Source of the DNA: Bombardia bombarda
Taxonomy: Eukaryota; Ascomycota; Sordariomycetes; Sordariales; Lasiosphaeriaceae
Direction of reading: 5' to 3'
DNA length: 64,000 bases
Assembly (NCBI GenBank): GCA_030512295.1
Contig: JAULSR010000003.1
Coordinates: 1-64,000 of the forward strand
The notes beneath the pieces were generated by a model, which did no database searches, was not told the DNA's origin, and saw only the letters and a list, made by a program, of their open reading frames with translations. Within the stretch, counting starts at the first letter, position 1. Each line of letters opens with the position of its first letter. The position numbers and the translations under genes are program-made. Positions 22,813 through 33,016 of the stretch are shown here, in pieces.

Positions 22813-24200
22813 TCAAACTCGATGCATCTCAAACTCGTCGCTGTCCTTGCGCTGGTGGTACTCAACCGAAAAGTCGTTGGTCTGCACAATCTTGTTCCCC
22901 GCCGTCCTCGGTGTGCGGTCGCCGTCGTTGCCCAGAATGCTCTTGTCGCTGTCGTCGTCCAGGTCTCGCTTCTTGCGAGCAATGTCTCCTTTGTCGCGAC
23001 CGCCAGACACAGTTGTGACCACCGTGCTTGGAAGTTTGGTCGATCCCGACATGCCCGTCTTACCGCCGATCCCCGTCTTGTGGTATCTTCGCGTCTGGGC
23101 GACGTCGCGGATAAGCACACGGAGGATGGGAATACTGGCTGCAATGATGGTGATGGCGCTCTCGGCGTTGCCCCAGATGAAAAGGTCGACTCCATCGGCT
23201 GTTGTGTAATGTTGTGTTAGTTACCTTGAGGAAGGAAAGACCAAAAAAGCATGTGGCATAGATAGCAGTCGTTTGCTTACCAAAATCATCCGACAACATG
23301 AGTGGGACCTTGCTGGTCTTCACGAACCCAGTGACTCCCGCACTATGAAGGCGAGTTAGCATGCAAGAACATATATTCACAAAGGTAGATAGGTAGATAG
23401 TTAGCTTCAACTCACAAGATACCCATGCTCATGGCAACGGCGACACCGATCTTTTCCTTCTTCCTCATCTGAAGACCCCAAATAACGGTCCAGGGAATGA
23501 AAGCAAGGACGATATCCATAAAGGCCGAGTAGGCTGCCGAGAACATGTTGTAGTATACCATGACCTCGGGGGCCCAGCACTCGCCAACCTGGTAAATGTC
23601 CCACGCCTTTCGGACAGGCGTGCAGTTCACCCAGGGGAACAATGCACTCAGGCCCATGGTAATGTTGATGCTGACGATGATGAACCAGACGCCCCTCTTG
23701 ACCCAGCCGTCGGTCACCTTGAGAAGAGTGATGGCAAAACTGGTCTTGGACCAGATCGCCCCCATGACTGAGAAGGTGCCTGACAGGTTCATGAAGACCG
23801 CCAGCTTCGACATGTTGGCCATATCAAAGTCCCAGATGTGACGTCCATATCCCAGCGTAGTTACGTGCGTAAGAAAAGCGCATTCGATAATGCAGGAGAT
23901 CTATAAGCGTTGCAGAAAAGAGTCAGCATTAATACACCCCTAGGTTGGTTTGACCACTTCCATCTCTCCATGACGTACCCATGCTCCGATGAGAAAGATG
24001 TCATCCCACCATAGGCCTCTGTGCTTGAGGAACTTGCAGTAAACGCGCAGGGCGAGGAATAAGCCAGAGATGGAAGCTAGAAGCCAAATGACAGTGTTCA
24101 GGCGAGCAGCACCATTGTCGTGGGGAAGATTGTTGAAGTCGTCGTCGCTGACTACGACCGGGGCGGCGTACTGGTCGGGTTTGGCGGTAGAAGTCGACAT
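22813..24200 (-). CDS. Fungal rhodopsin-fold (Pth11-like) 7-TM membrane protein
   Basis: A four-exon model on the minus strand: 24200-23979, 23900-23416, 23342-23281 and 23198-22813, encoding 384 residues. Introns are 78, 73 and 82 bp with GT-AG ends, and all phases agree. Seven hydrophobic segments are visible, the first at residues 37-60 and the last just after the third intron. The D-D-I-F-L-I-G-A-W block after TM1 and the I-I-A-A-S-I-P-V-L-R block in TM7 are hallmarks of the fungal rhodopsin domain family. The tail of about 90 residues is charged, rich in Asp, Lys and Arg, and probably cytoplasmic. Family members sit in the plasma membrane and some act as surface-sensing receptors; ligand unknown. 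No retinal-binding role is implied. Confidence 0.85.
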
Positions 24201-24309
24201 GGGCGGTTATGTGTGCTTGCTCGCTGGGCGAGGAACATAAGGATCGGATGTGCCGTGATCAAAACGAAACCCTAGGACCCGGGAAGAACGGGAGGCAGAC
24301 GGGTTATGC

Positions 24310-24319
24310 GCCGCTATAT
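24310..24319 (-). promoter_or_regulatory. TATA-like box of the rhodopsin-fold gene
   Basis: gctatatatg lies about 110 bp upstream of the ATG at 24200. Placement fits a fungal core promoter. No experimental support. Confidence 0.35.
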
Positions 24320-26452
24320 ATGGACTCGCATTGGCACTACTTTGTTCTTTCCCGGAAGCTCCTCCCCCTCCGCTTTTCATTTATTTTGCCCTCCGTTCCC
24401 CACATACCCAAGCCTGGGCCCAAGCGGCAATCCGTGTCTTTCCCGACTTTCCAACAAAACATCCACTCTTGTCCGTTGTCGACGCACTAACCCGGTACAT
24501 GGCCTTTGGCATCCCCGGAGACTAGGGTACCGGATCTAGGTGCTCACTAGCCCGTCCTCATCGCCACAAGATAGAAGTCTAACCACTTCTATAATCTATA
24601 TAACAAAGTACTGGGTGCGTTTCCTCCTCAAGCCGGAGATTATGTGCTATGCTTGGACTTCCTTGTGATATACAGGATTTTTGGGCAAATAAGTACCTAT
24701 GAAATGCATGGATCTGGACATGCGCCTCATAACGACGCCGAGACCGCCCTCTTCCATCGCTGGCGTGATGTTAATAATCTGGTCTGCCTACCTACCCACT
24801 GATCATGATCCGTGGAGCAGGCGGAGCAAGCTCCTAAGGATGGCGACCCGACCACTTGGTTTGGTTCTCCATATTCAGAATGCTCATTATGGCAGGGTGT
24901 TCGGAATACGGCGTTCAACTCGTAGGTCCATCCATGTAGATTCAGGGGAAATTTGCTTGCTTGTCTATTGTTTTTAGTCCCAGGAGGCCATGGACGTTCA
25001 AAATTGCGAAGTAGTCTAGCTCACGCTCTGACTCGTTTTCTTGGTTGACTCCGCACGAGATAACCTGTATTGGTTAGTGTCCGTGCTGTCCAGGTTCCAG
25101 GTTCTCAAACGCTGCTAGGATCGAGGGTCCTTGCGCCGATGCAACTGCCCAAACTCCAAGGCCACAGCCTAGTGGTGAGAAGAGATCAACCCATTTTCGA
25201 ACACATCTTGATCCCAGGAAGTTTAGAGGACAAATATGAACAGATGGACCGAAGGCAGGAAAGCTCATCCTTGCTTGATGTGTTGTTCAGATCATTGAGC
25301 CCGTGCATCGAGAGAGCACTAGTTCCAAGTTAGTACGGGGGGCGAGACAAATCTCAGGTTCCACAGCCAAATCCACAAGTCAGCCTATTTGATGGCACCA
25401 GACAGGTCTTAAAGAGCGAAGGTGCAAATTACTGAAATCCTTCGATCTTCCCGAAGCACCGGACTGGATTCTCTCATGCCCGCCCTGCCTTGTCCATAAG
25501 CACTACCGACGATTCGGTAAATTACTACCTCCACCTTTCACCTCACGTCTCAGGCTAGGCACAGCCTACAGGCTACAGCGTTCTGGCCAGCTGGGTTGCT
25601 CGCTTTTTGAGAAACCCCTCACCTCGTTAATTCGCAGGAAAACACACCGTCATGAAACCGGCATGAGTATCCCTGGTTCCCGCCTGGCGTCTAGAGTGTC
25701 GCTCACCTCGGGTCATCAGCTATCTTCTCCACCACACCAAGGCTGTTTGTACCCAGCTTGCCTTCAAGTGGATACCTCCCCAAGATTTTCTCGCCACACA
25801 CATGCTCAATAAGGTATCCATGTCGGCATCGTGAAAACCGCGAAGAATGGTTTGACTAAGCCTTCCGTCATGCACGTTAACTATGTACGATTTTCTCCAG
25901 TTTATAGTCTCTCACTCCAGGCTCTGTCTGCAATCCAAGCTCAAACAAACGCGAAGTTGGAGAATGTGCAGACGGTCCTCGCGGCTGGATGGCATGCGAA
26001 CCGCCGAAATCCACATCGGTGAGCCGAAATCTCTTCCATTTTTCTCCTGCATCAACTAAAGTCTAGCGCGCACCAGGAATCCACTTGTTCCCTTGGCCCA
26101 GTGGGGAGCTAGTGGATTAAAGATCTTACCCAAGGGTGCCAGCTAAGGTTGGAGCTAGTATCGATCCTCTCTTCTCCGCAGATTGCCTACGTTGTAATTT
26201 CGCAATTCGTTTAGATCTTTGGGAATCCCAGCGGGGCGTCAAGAGGAAGCTTTGACAGGGGGACAGACAAAATGTCAAGCCAGAAAGTTGAAGAGATCAT
26301 AGATGGTAGACAACATGCCATGTCGATATCGGTGTTCCCACATTACACCAGATCCTTTAACTCGACTTAGGTAAGTATATCTTTGTTGTGCTAGCAGGAC
26401 TTGACGAAACACGCAATATAAGGTACCAAAGCATGATCTTGCACGTCTAGAA
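24320..26452. other. 2.1-kb gene-free interval
   Basis: Only short frames on both strands without recognisable domains, and no retroelement similarity. Base composition is like that of the neighbouring genic DNA, so RIP has not spread here. The right end holds the 3' region of the monooxygenase gene. Confidence 0.55.
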
Positions 26453-28083
26453 TCAAAGCTTTGACTTGAACCTCCCCGCAATCTCCAGATCTTCTTTTTC
26501 AGCCCTGATCCTCTCGTTCTGGAACCACTTGATCTTAGGGGCTGCCATGTCAGCCCATATTTCCTTCCATTCCGGATTGAACTTTGGCAGCGATCTTCCA
26601 CTTGTCCCCGTTGCTGGCTCCCCAGCAAGCTCACGCAAAAACTCAAAGAATGCCTCATAGTCTGGTGCGATACTGTAGTAATTTTTCCCTCCTCCTCTTT
26701 CTGCGACCCGTTTAGACTCCCAGGCTCGCTGTTCAGCAATGGTTGGCAGAGTTTTGGCACGTCCTGCTAGATGGCGCGCTACAGCAACCGCCTGCCATTC
26801 GTACACCTTGAATGTGAATCCTCCGCCAAGCATGCCCACAAAGGTCAAAGTCGGGTCCAGGATGTCGAAGGTATGCTGGTACACACCCGGCAGACGTCGA
26901 TAAGCAGTCTTGATCCTCTCTTGGACAAGGGGAAGAAATGGCAAGCTGAAGGAATACCCCGTGCCAAAGATGATGTGGTCGACGCCATCGACGGTCGAGC
27001 CGTCCGAGAAAAGAATCATTCCTGTCGCCGCCTCCATTTTGACAATCTGCTTCTTGATGGAGATATGCGGGTGGAGGAATGGGGCCCACCCAAATGACGG
27101 AATAGGGCCTCCGCGCAGCGAGGCATAGACTGGGTGCTGGGCATACGGCAGGATCTCGTGTATGATCTCGTGTGACGAAACAGAGCCGCCTACCACGATG
27201 ACTCTCTGGATTTTGTTTATTTGTTTGTTAGTACCGCCTCACTGACTTCAGTCTCATGTGGACAAAGATAGATGTCAAAGGTACTTACCTTTCCCTTGTA
27301 CTTTTCCCCCTTGCGATAGTGCTTGCTATGCACAACTCTTCCTGGAAAGTGGGCGTCATACTCCAGCAGACCCGGGATATTCGGCAGCCAGGGCACACTA
27401 TAATGCCCAGCTGCTACAACAAGGGCATCAAACCTCTCCTGCCACCAGTAATCTCCCCCAGGATTCTCCTTCCGCAGTGTCAACACCCATTCGCCATCTT
27501 TCTTGTCTGCGCGTTCGACTGTTGTGCTCAGCTCAAGCAGTTTGTCGTGACCATTGTGGACGAAAATATTCTCAACCCATTCCCGAACCACTTCTCTGTG
27601 GCGGAACGGTGCGCTCGGCCCGTACCTCTCTAGGATTCGCGCGGAAAGCGAAGTTGGGAACGGCTCCCGTGTGTAAGCCATGATGTCGGGATTGATGTTG
27701 CTGTGCAGGTGCTCATGCTGGGCCGTGTCTGAGAATCGGAGCTGGTGGCTGTTGATGGCTTCTGACTTGGCTGTTTCTACGGGGAAAGTGGATGGAATGG
27801 ATATAGCAGGGTCTGCTCTCCCCTCAACCAGGTCACGGAGCGAGGGGATTGCGGCGGGAAGATGGGGCGTATAAACCCTGCAAATCGTTGTCAGTAATGG
27901 CTGATGGAAAAAATCAATTGTTTCGAATGAGGGAGGGATGGCTCACCATGTTCCACCGGCAACAGGTCGACGGTCAAAGACACGGATCGTATCAAAGGCC
28001 TGCTCCTTGACGAGAGCATCCGTGGCAATGGCGCCGGCCGGCCCCGCGCCGATAACCGCCACTCGGTGGGCCTTGTACACCAT
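26453..28083 (-). CDS. Flavin-containing monooxygenase (FMO family)
   Basis: Three exons (28083-27947, 27877-27289, 27205-26453) encode 492 residues; introns of 69 and 83 bp keep frame. The FAD-binding G-A-G-P-A-G is at residues 12-17. The FMO fingerprint F-P-G-R-V-V-H-S-K-H-Y precedes the second intron, and the NADPH-binding strand V-V-G-G-S-V-S-S follows it. F-G-T-G-Y-S-F matches the late conserved FMO motif. Enzymes of this class insert one oxygen atom into N, S or carbonyl substrates using NADPH and O2. The glycine-to-serine pattern in the NADPH loop is common among fungal members. Substrate not predictable. ATG at 28083 is chosen for its Kozak context (gccgtcATGG). An in-frame upstream extension without a good ATG exists. 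Confidence 0.88.
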
Positions 28084-28186
28084 GACGGCAGGTAGAGATG
28101 AGTGTGAAAGAAGAATAATTACCAAGTACCTACTATCCTTCTAACTTCTTAGATGATGAATGTTGATTTCTAGGAACATGGAGGGG

Positions 28187-28196
28187 GCATTATATA
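28187..28196 (-). promoter_or_regulatory. TATA box of the FMO gene
   Basis: gcattatata on the plus strand gives tatataatgc on the coding strand, about 105 bp before the ATG. Likely core promoter element. Confidence 0.4.
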
Positions 28197-29314
28197 CATG
28201 GGACTATCTGCACCAGCTACTGGTTACATTAGATGAGCTCCGATGGCGCCTTCACCCACTTGTATTACGCAAATGATGTGGACTGCATGGCTAGCACCTC
28301 CATCCACAGAATGGTTTGTCCACGTCGGAGCTTGGCCATTGCCTGGCAGGGTGCAGCGAGCCCGGATTGGTTGGGATAGGGGTACATTTTAACACGCTGG
28401 ATCTTGACTTGGCATTTGTTGAGGGTATCTCACCTGGGTACATCATGAATTTGGACCAGCAAGCTCCGTAAGTTTCGAAGGGGGATTCAACACTCCATAC
28501 TGAATATGCTCGTCGTCAATTGTATGTATGGGTTGACATGAAAGACAAGCGTATTGTCGGCCATTTATTTCTTGCTGCAGCTCTTACTTGGGTTCATTAC
28601 ATCAACGTTAAAGTAGGACAAGGGATCATGGTATTGACGTAAGTAAACAATGACCCCTAGCCCCTTTCTGTACTTTTGATACCATAAGTATTGAACACCT
28701 GTCGAGCATTGAAATAATATGTCCAAATTACCTCACTAGCTCCAGTCATGTCTCAGTCAAGAAGTCCATTTAGGATTGAATGTGCTAACTACCTACCGTA
28801 CCTACGCAGCCCTGGATTCATCTTCAAGTCCTTGCTTGGTTGATCTGATTCTTTGTGACGATGGTGTCAACTCGGGAAATATCGGCATTTGCTGGTCGCG
28901 GGTATTTCGGACATGTCTCGCTATCACGTTATGTGCTCTAAGCATGCATTCATGATCTTAGTAATCCACCGTCACACGTCACCGCAAAGCGGGGAATTCC
29001 TCTACTCATTCACTCCCCCGTGTTGTCTTGTTATAATCAGTGATTCCTCGAAGGCAAAACAGCATTGCCAATATGTTAAAATGGAAAAGCTGAAGTTTGG
29101 AAACATTCTCCACAAAACCTCGGAACTGAATCGACTACCCTCAACCTTTCAAGGGTGTTGTACAAGACGAGAAAGACGTCGGCCAGCACGACAACCCACA
29201 TTTGAGCCAAGACATCTTTGGCAGCGACCAAACATATTTCAGCAACAAAGTTCGCAGCCTGTAGCTTCAACTATCAGCACTCGCCCAGGCCTATACGGCA
29301 GCCCACCACTCAGG
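28197..29314. other. Divergent promoter region of FMO and DyP genes
   Basis: The two genes are transcribed away from each other, with about 1.2 kb between starts. No additional gene is evident. The DyP frame stays open upstream for 142 codons, which may be leader or chance. Confidence 0.5.
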
Positions 29315-30307
29315 ATGGCTAGCTCTACCCGCCGCGTCCCCATCTCCCCCCAACGCGTCGACGCACCCTTGACTTCATCAGCGACGTTCCTCGTCGTGTC
29401 TGTCAACACGTCTATACCGTCTGCCATCCAGACAGTCCGGTCTGCTCTTGCAAGCATCTCAGACTTGTCCAAGAACGTGGCAATTCGCGACCTCAGGGCC
29501 GCCTTTGCATGCACCGTCGGCATTGGTGCCGGCGTCTGGGATACGCTCATGAGTGGTGTCCCCAAGCCCACCGAGTTGCATCCGTTTCGTGCAGTTCACG
29601 GTGCCAAACACACCGCTCCTTCTACGCCGGGAGATCTACTCTTTCACATCCGCTCTGAGCGACGGGATCTGAACTTCGAATTTGAGCGGCAGCTGCTTGA
29701 CGCTCTTGGCGATTCTGTATCTGTGGTAGATGACACTGTTGGGTTTCGCTACTTTGATGTGCGCGATCTGCTGGGCTTTGTTGACGGGACGGCGAATCCG
29801 GTGGGAGACGATGTGTCTGAGGCTGTACTTGTTGCTTCGACACCAGACAGTTCCGGCAGTGGCGAGGTTGCATCAGCAGAATTGGGGGGAAGTTACGTCG
29901 TGGTACAGAAATATGTACATGACATGAGAGCCTGGAAATCATTACCGGCCGAAACGCAGGAGGCCATTATCGGCCGCACGAAATGGGACAATATCGAGCT
30001 GATGGATGCAGAAGAGGGCAAGCAGGCGTCACACAAGACTCTTGCCACGGTACAAGATGCTGACGGTAATGAATATTCGATTCTGAGAGACAATATGCCG
30101 TTTGGGGCGCCGGGGAAAGGGGAGTTTGGGACCTACTTCATCGGCTACTCGGCAAGACTATGGGTGGTGGAGAAGATGCTGACGAGGATGTTTATTGGCG
30201 AGCCAGAGGGCATGCACGACAGACTGCTGGACTACTCCAAGGCGTGGACGGGTTGTGCATTCTTTGTGCCGAGCCAGAGGCTCTTGGATGGTCTGGGTGG
30301 CGACTGA
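29315..30307 (+). CDS. Dye-decolorizing (DyP-type) heme peroxidase
   Basis: A single exon of 330 residues from the ATG at 29315. The DyP signature G-F-V-D-G is at residues 154-158, giving the distal catalytic Asp157. The proximal heme ligand is probably His240 (A-S-H-K-T), and the distal Arg258 lies in I-L-R-D-N-M-P-F-G. F-I-G-Y-S near 275 completes the family pattern. Length and motif order resemble the bacterial-type, YfeX-like DyPs, which are usually intracellular; no signal peptide is seen from this start. The enzyme would reduce H2O2 while oxidising dyes, phenols or porphyrins. The frame is open upstream, and an ATG at 29081 would add a 78-residue Arg-rich leader, possibly mitochondrial. 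Confidence 0.9.
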   Translation: MASSTRRVPISPQRVDAPLTSSATFLVVSVNTSIPSAIQTVRSALASISDLSKNVAIRDLRAAFACTVGIGAGVWDTLMSGVPKPTELHPFRAVHGAKHTAPSTPGDLLFHIRSERRDLNFEFERQLLDALGDSVSVVDDTVGFRYFDVRDLLGFVDGTANPVGDDVSEAVLVASTPDSSGSGEVASAELGGSYVVVQKYVHDMRAWKSLPAETQEAIIGRTKWDNIELMDAEEGKQASHKTLATVQDADGNEYSILRDNMPFGAPGKGEFGTYFIGYSARLWVVEKMLTRMFIGEPEGMHDRLLDYSKAWTGCAFFVPSQRLLDGLGGD

Positions 30308-30485
30308 CAAATAAGAAGCTCAAGTTACCGGCGTGGGTTTACGGAAGAGCACCACTCTGGGCAGTAACAAAATACGATATTGACATGATACATAGGTAAC
30401 TATATCTAGGTAGGTACAAATTGCATTTTAATCACTGTCAGATAGAGCTAGCCCTAACACAAGTGAAAGCTGTCTGGGCAGCCCC

Positions 30486-31232
30486 TTATCCAGTCGCCAG
30501 GGCAACCAGTCGGTCCAAGGAACCGTTGAAGATGTCGGAATCACCACCATACGCAAATGAATCCGAGTTCTGCCAGATGGTTTGGTAGGCCCAGCCACCC
30601 GGAGGAGTGCCAGGCGCGCTAGCATAGCGGGCCAGGACCAACGGGTTGGTGTTGACGAAGGCGGCCGAGTTGCCGGTGCATGTCGACCACCAAGACGGGT
30701 TGGTGTAGAGCATGGGGTATCTTCCAGTGCGGGCTTGGTAACGGTCGCTGAAGGCCTTGATCCATGCTACCATGGAGGAGGCCGACAAGCCCCAGCAGGC
30801 CGCGTATCCGCTCTCGTTCTCGAGGTCCAACATACCGGGCAGAGTGATGCCGTCGCGTGACCAGCCGCCGCCATTCGCGATGAAGAAGTCGGCCTGGGCT
30901 GCCGCGGTGGTCTGGCCCGGATGGGCAAAGTGATAGGCGCCACGGATAAAGCCCGCATTTGTAGCACCAACGTAGTGGTTGCTGAAGCTCGGGCTAGTGT
31001 AAGTGGTACCCTCGGTAGCCTGCATCACTTTGTGTAAGCACAAGCTTGGACATGTAGAACCACTTCCAGTAGTACTTCTCACCTTTATGATGACAAACCG
31101 TGCGCCTGAGCTATATGCACCCGCAAAGTTGACACTGGGCTGGTAGTTGGAGATGTCAAAGCCCTGGACCGTGGCCTGGGCCGCCCCGATCAGGGATAGG
31201 AGACCAAAGAGGGAGCTCTTCAAAATCATCAT
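30486..31232 (-). CDS. Secreted GH25 lysozyme (muramidase)
   Basis: Two exons (31232-31083, 31019-30486) give 227 residues; the 63-bp intron has gtgag and gcag ends. Residues 1-20 form a clear signal peptide ending A-Q-A. The mature start G-F-D-I-S-N-Y-Q supplies the conserved Asp26, and D-L-E at 115-117 is the catalytic Asp-x-Glu pair of GH25. Y-H-F-A at 79-82 is another family landmark. GH25 enzymes cleave the beta-1,4 bond between MurNAc and GlcNAc in bacterial peptidoglycan. A fungus would secrete this against bacteria or for feeding on them. The intron length is a multiple of three without a stop, so retention would only insert 21 residues. It is convergent with the DyP gene, 178 bp apart. 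Confidence 0.92.
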   Translation of the reverse strand: MMILKSSLFGLLSLIGAAQATVQGFDISNYQPSVNFAGAYSSGARFVIIKVRSTTGSGSTCPSLCLHKVMQATEGTTYTSPSFSNHYVGATNAGFIRGAYHFAHPGQTTAAAQADFFIANGGGWSRDGITLPGMLDLENESGYAACWGLSASSMVAWIKAFSDRYQARTGRYPMLYTNPSWWSTCTGNSAAFVNTNPLVLARYASAPGTPPGGWAYQTIWQNSDSFAYGGDSDIFNGSLDRLVALATG

Positions 31233-31299
31233 GATGCTTGCGATGGAATGGCAGAGCTTGGTGCTTTGTTTCCCAGAACTTGAGCGGTGATGGGTTTGT

Positions 31300-31310
31300 G
31301 GTCAATTTAT
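31300..31310 (-). promoter_or_regulatory. TATA box of the GH25 gene
   Basis: tcaatttatac on the plus strand reads gtataaattga on the coding strand, about 70-78 bp upstream of the ATG. Confidence 0.45.
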
Positions 31311-33016
31311 ACCCGTTCGATCACCGACACTCATCTCGGATCGGCTGGAGATGACGATGGCATCTGTCCGCCTCGTCCTGCTGTCTTTGACTCAACCCCA
31401 CATCCTTTGGCCGACGAAGATCGCGATATTCACCGACCGTCCTCGAATCAGGCCGTTATGCAGCCCTCTCGCCACTGGAAATGGAAGGAGCAACCACACC
31501 CACAGCGGCTTTTATTCTACTTTGAGCATTCTCGATCGCCGGTAGATGCCATCTCTGAGCAAGCGCATGGTGAAGCCCCGGCCCTCGCCTATTTCGCCCC
31601 TTGAAGCTGCAACATGCCAAACAAAACAACCATCAGTATTTTGCCTCTCCGCATAGATTATCTTGATTGCTGGACGTTTACTCGGGGCTTCCCGCCATGA
31701 TGTGTTGCCGTTCCTTAAAGGTGGATGGTGCTTCTCAGGGAGCTGCCTAGTGCGGCATAGATCTGCATTGTGCTAGCATTGCTCAACGGCAGACATTCGA
31801 TGTAACCTGTGAGGTTGCGCACGATACAGGAGATAGATAACAACAACGTGACAAGCAATGGCGGGAAGATTGGATGGCCGGAGTGTCTCAGTTAGAAAGG
31901 ATATTTAAGCATAACTTGTGGCTGAAAGGTCCTTCTGATATCCTCTGGTATTCTTTTGGGTAAGATAGTCCTGCAAACGGCCCGGAGATTGTCGTCTCAC
32001 CCGTCTGTGAAGTGATATGCTTTGGTGCACATGCAGCTCCAGCGAGCTAATGAGGGCAACTTCCTCATCGGGGACAACTGAGACCGAGGCTCAGCGAGGT
32101 TAGCCGCCTACCTGGCGGGCTGGCCTACCCTAGCCACTTCATAAAGAGTCCATGTTGATGGTGACGCGCTATTCATGGTCTATTCATAGGTAGGTCCCCT
32201 GACGTTCATGAGCGATCCCATGCGTGCACTTGGGGGTTGAACTCCAACTAAGCAGATCAAGTTAATACAAAAAAAATCACATGTTTGCTTTGCAAGCTGA
32301 ACTTAATGACACGTAAAATGTTTAAAAGAAGGGGATGCAGCTGATATATTCTTTCTCAAAAGCCCATTTCACCTTACCCTTCAATGCTGCATTAGGTTGG
32401 AATAAGGTGCTGTCAATTGATTTAGGGTCTCTACGGAGGTATACCAGAGCGATTAAGATTTTATGCTCCATTCCCGATATTAGCCAAGACATTGGATGCG
32501 CCGCCGATGTCGGTTGTCAGCTGCAAGACTACACAGTAATTGGGATCGGATGACGTCCATCGCAGCCGCTTCAAGTTCCATTGTGGTGTTGCTTGGTTGC
32601 GGGTTGCCCGTGGCGGACATGCCCGTGGCGGGCGGGCATCCTGAAACTCGTTGGCTTGGCGGACCTGCTGTGTACACTACACTACCTAGGTACCTAGGTA
32701 GGTACATGTACCGACAGAAGTGGGCTCGGACCACCTGAGGCCCCCAGTCGCCTGGAAAGGTACCTGACCAGTGACCAGTACCGCTTGTTGGCGTTTTTGG
32801 AAACAACTGGAACCTGGAAACCTCCAACGGACGTTCCAGGTTGTTAATTGCCTCCATATTAACCTACATTCATGATTGTTCTGCTTGGATTTTAGCTTTC
32901 TTCTTGTTGTTTCCAGCTTCCTTTTTTTTTTCCCAACGTTCCTTAGTCCGCGTTATAGATTTCTTTTTTGCTTCCCTTTTCTTTGGTTTACCTAGTCCCA
33001 TGCCGCCATCTTCTTC
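31311..33016. other. Intergenic, 1.7 kb, with TACCTAGGTA-type palindromes
   Basis: No convincing gene. At 32684-32705 there is a dense palindromic stretch of CCTAGGTA units. Upstream of the phosphoesterase start the coding strand is pyrimidine-rich (ttttttttcccaacg), typical of fungal promoters. Confidence 0.5.

Noticed and set aside
22813..24200. Light-sensing opsin
   Set aside because: The fold family name includes rhodopsin, but the motifs are those of the Pth11-like fungal family; no retinal-lysine motif was seen in the last helix.
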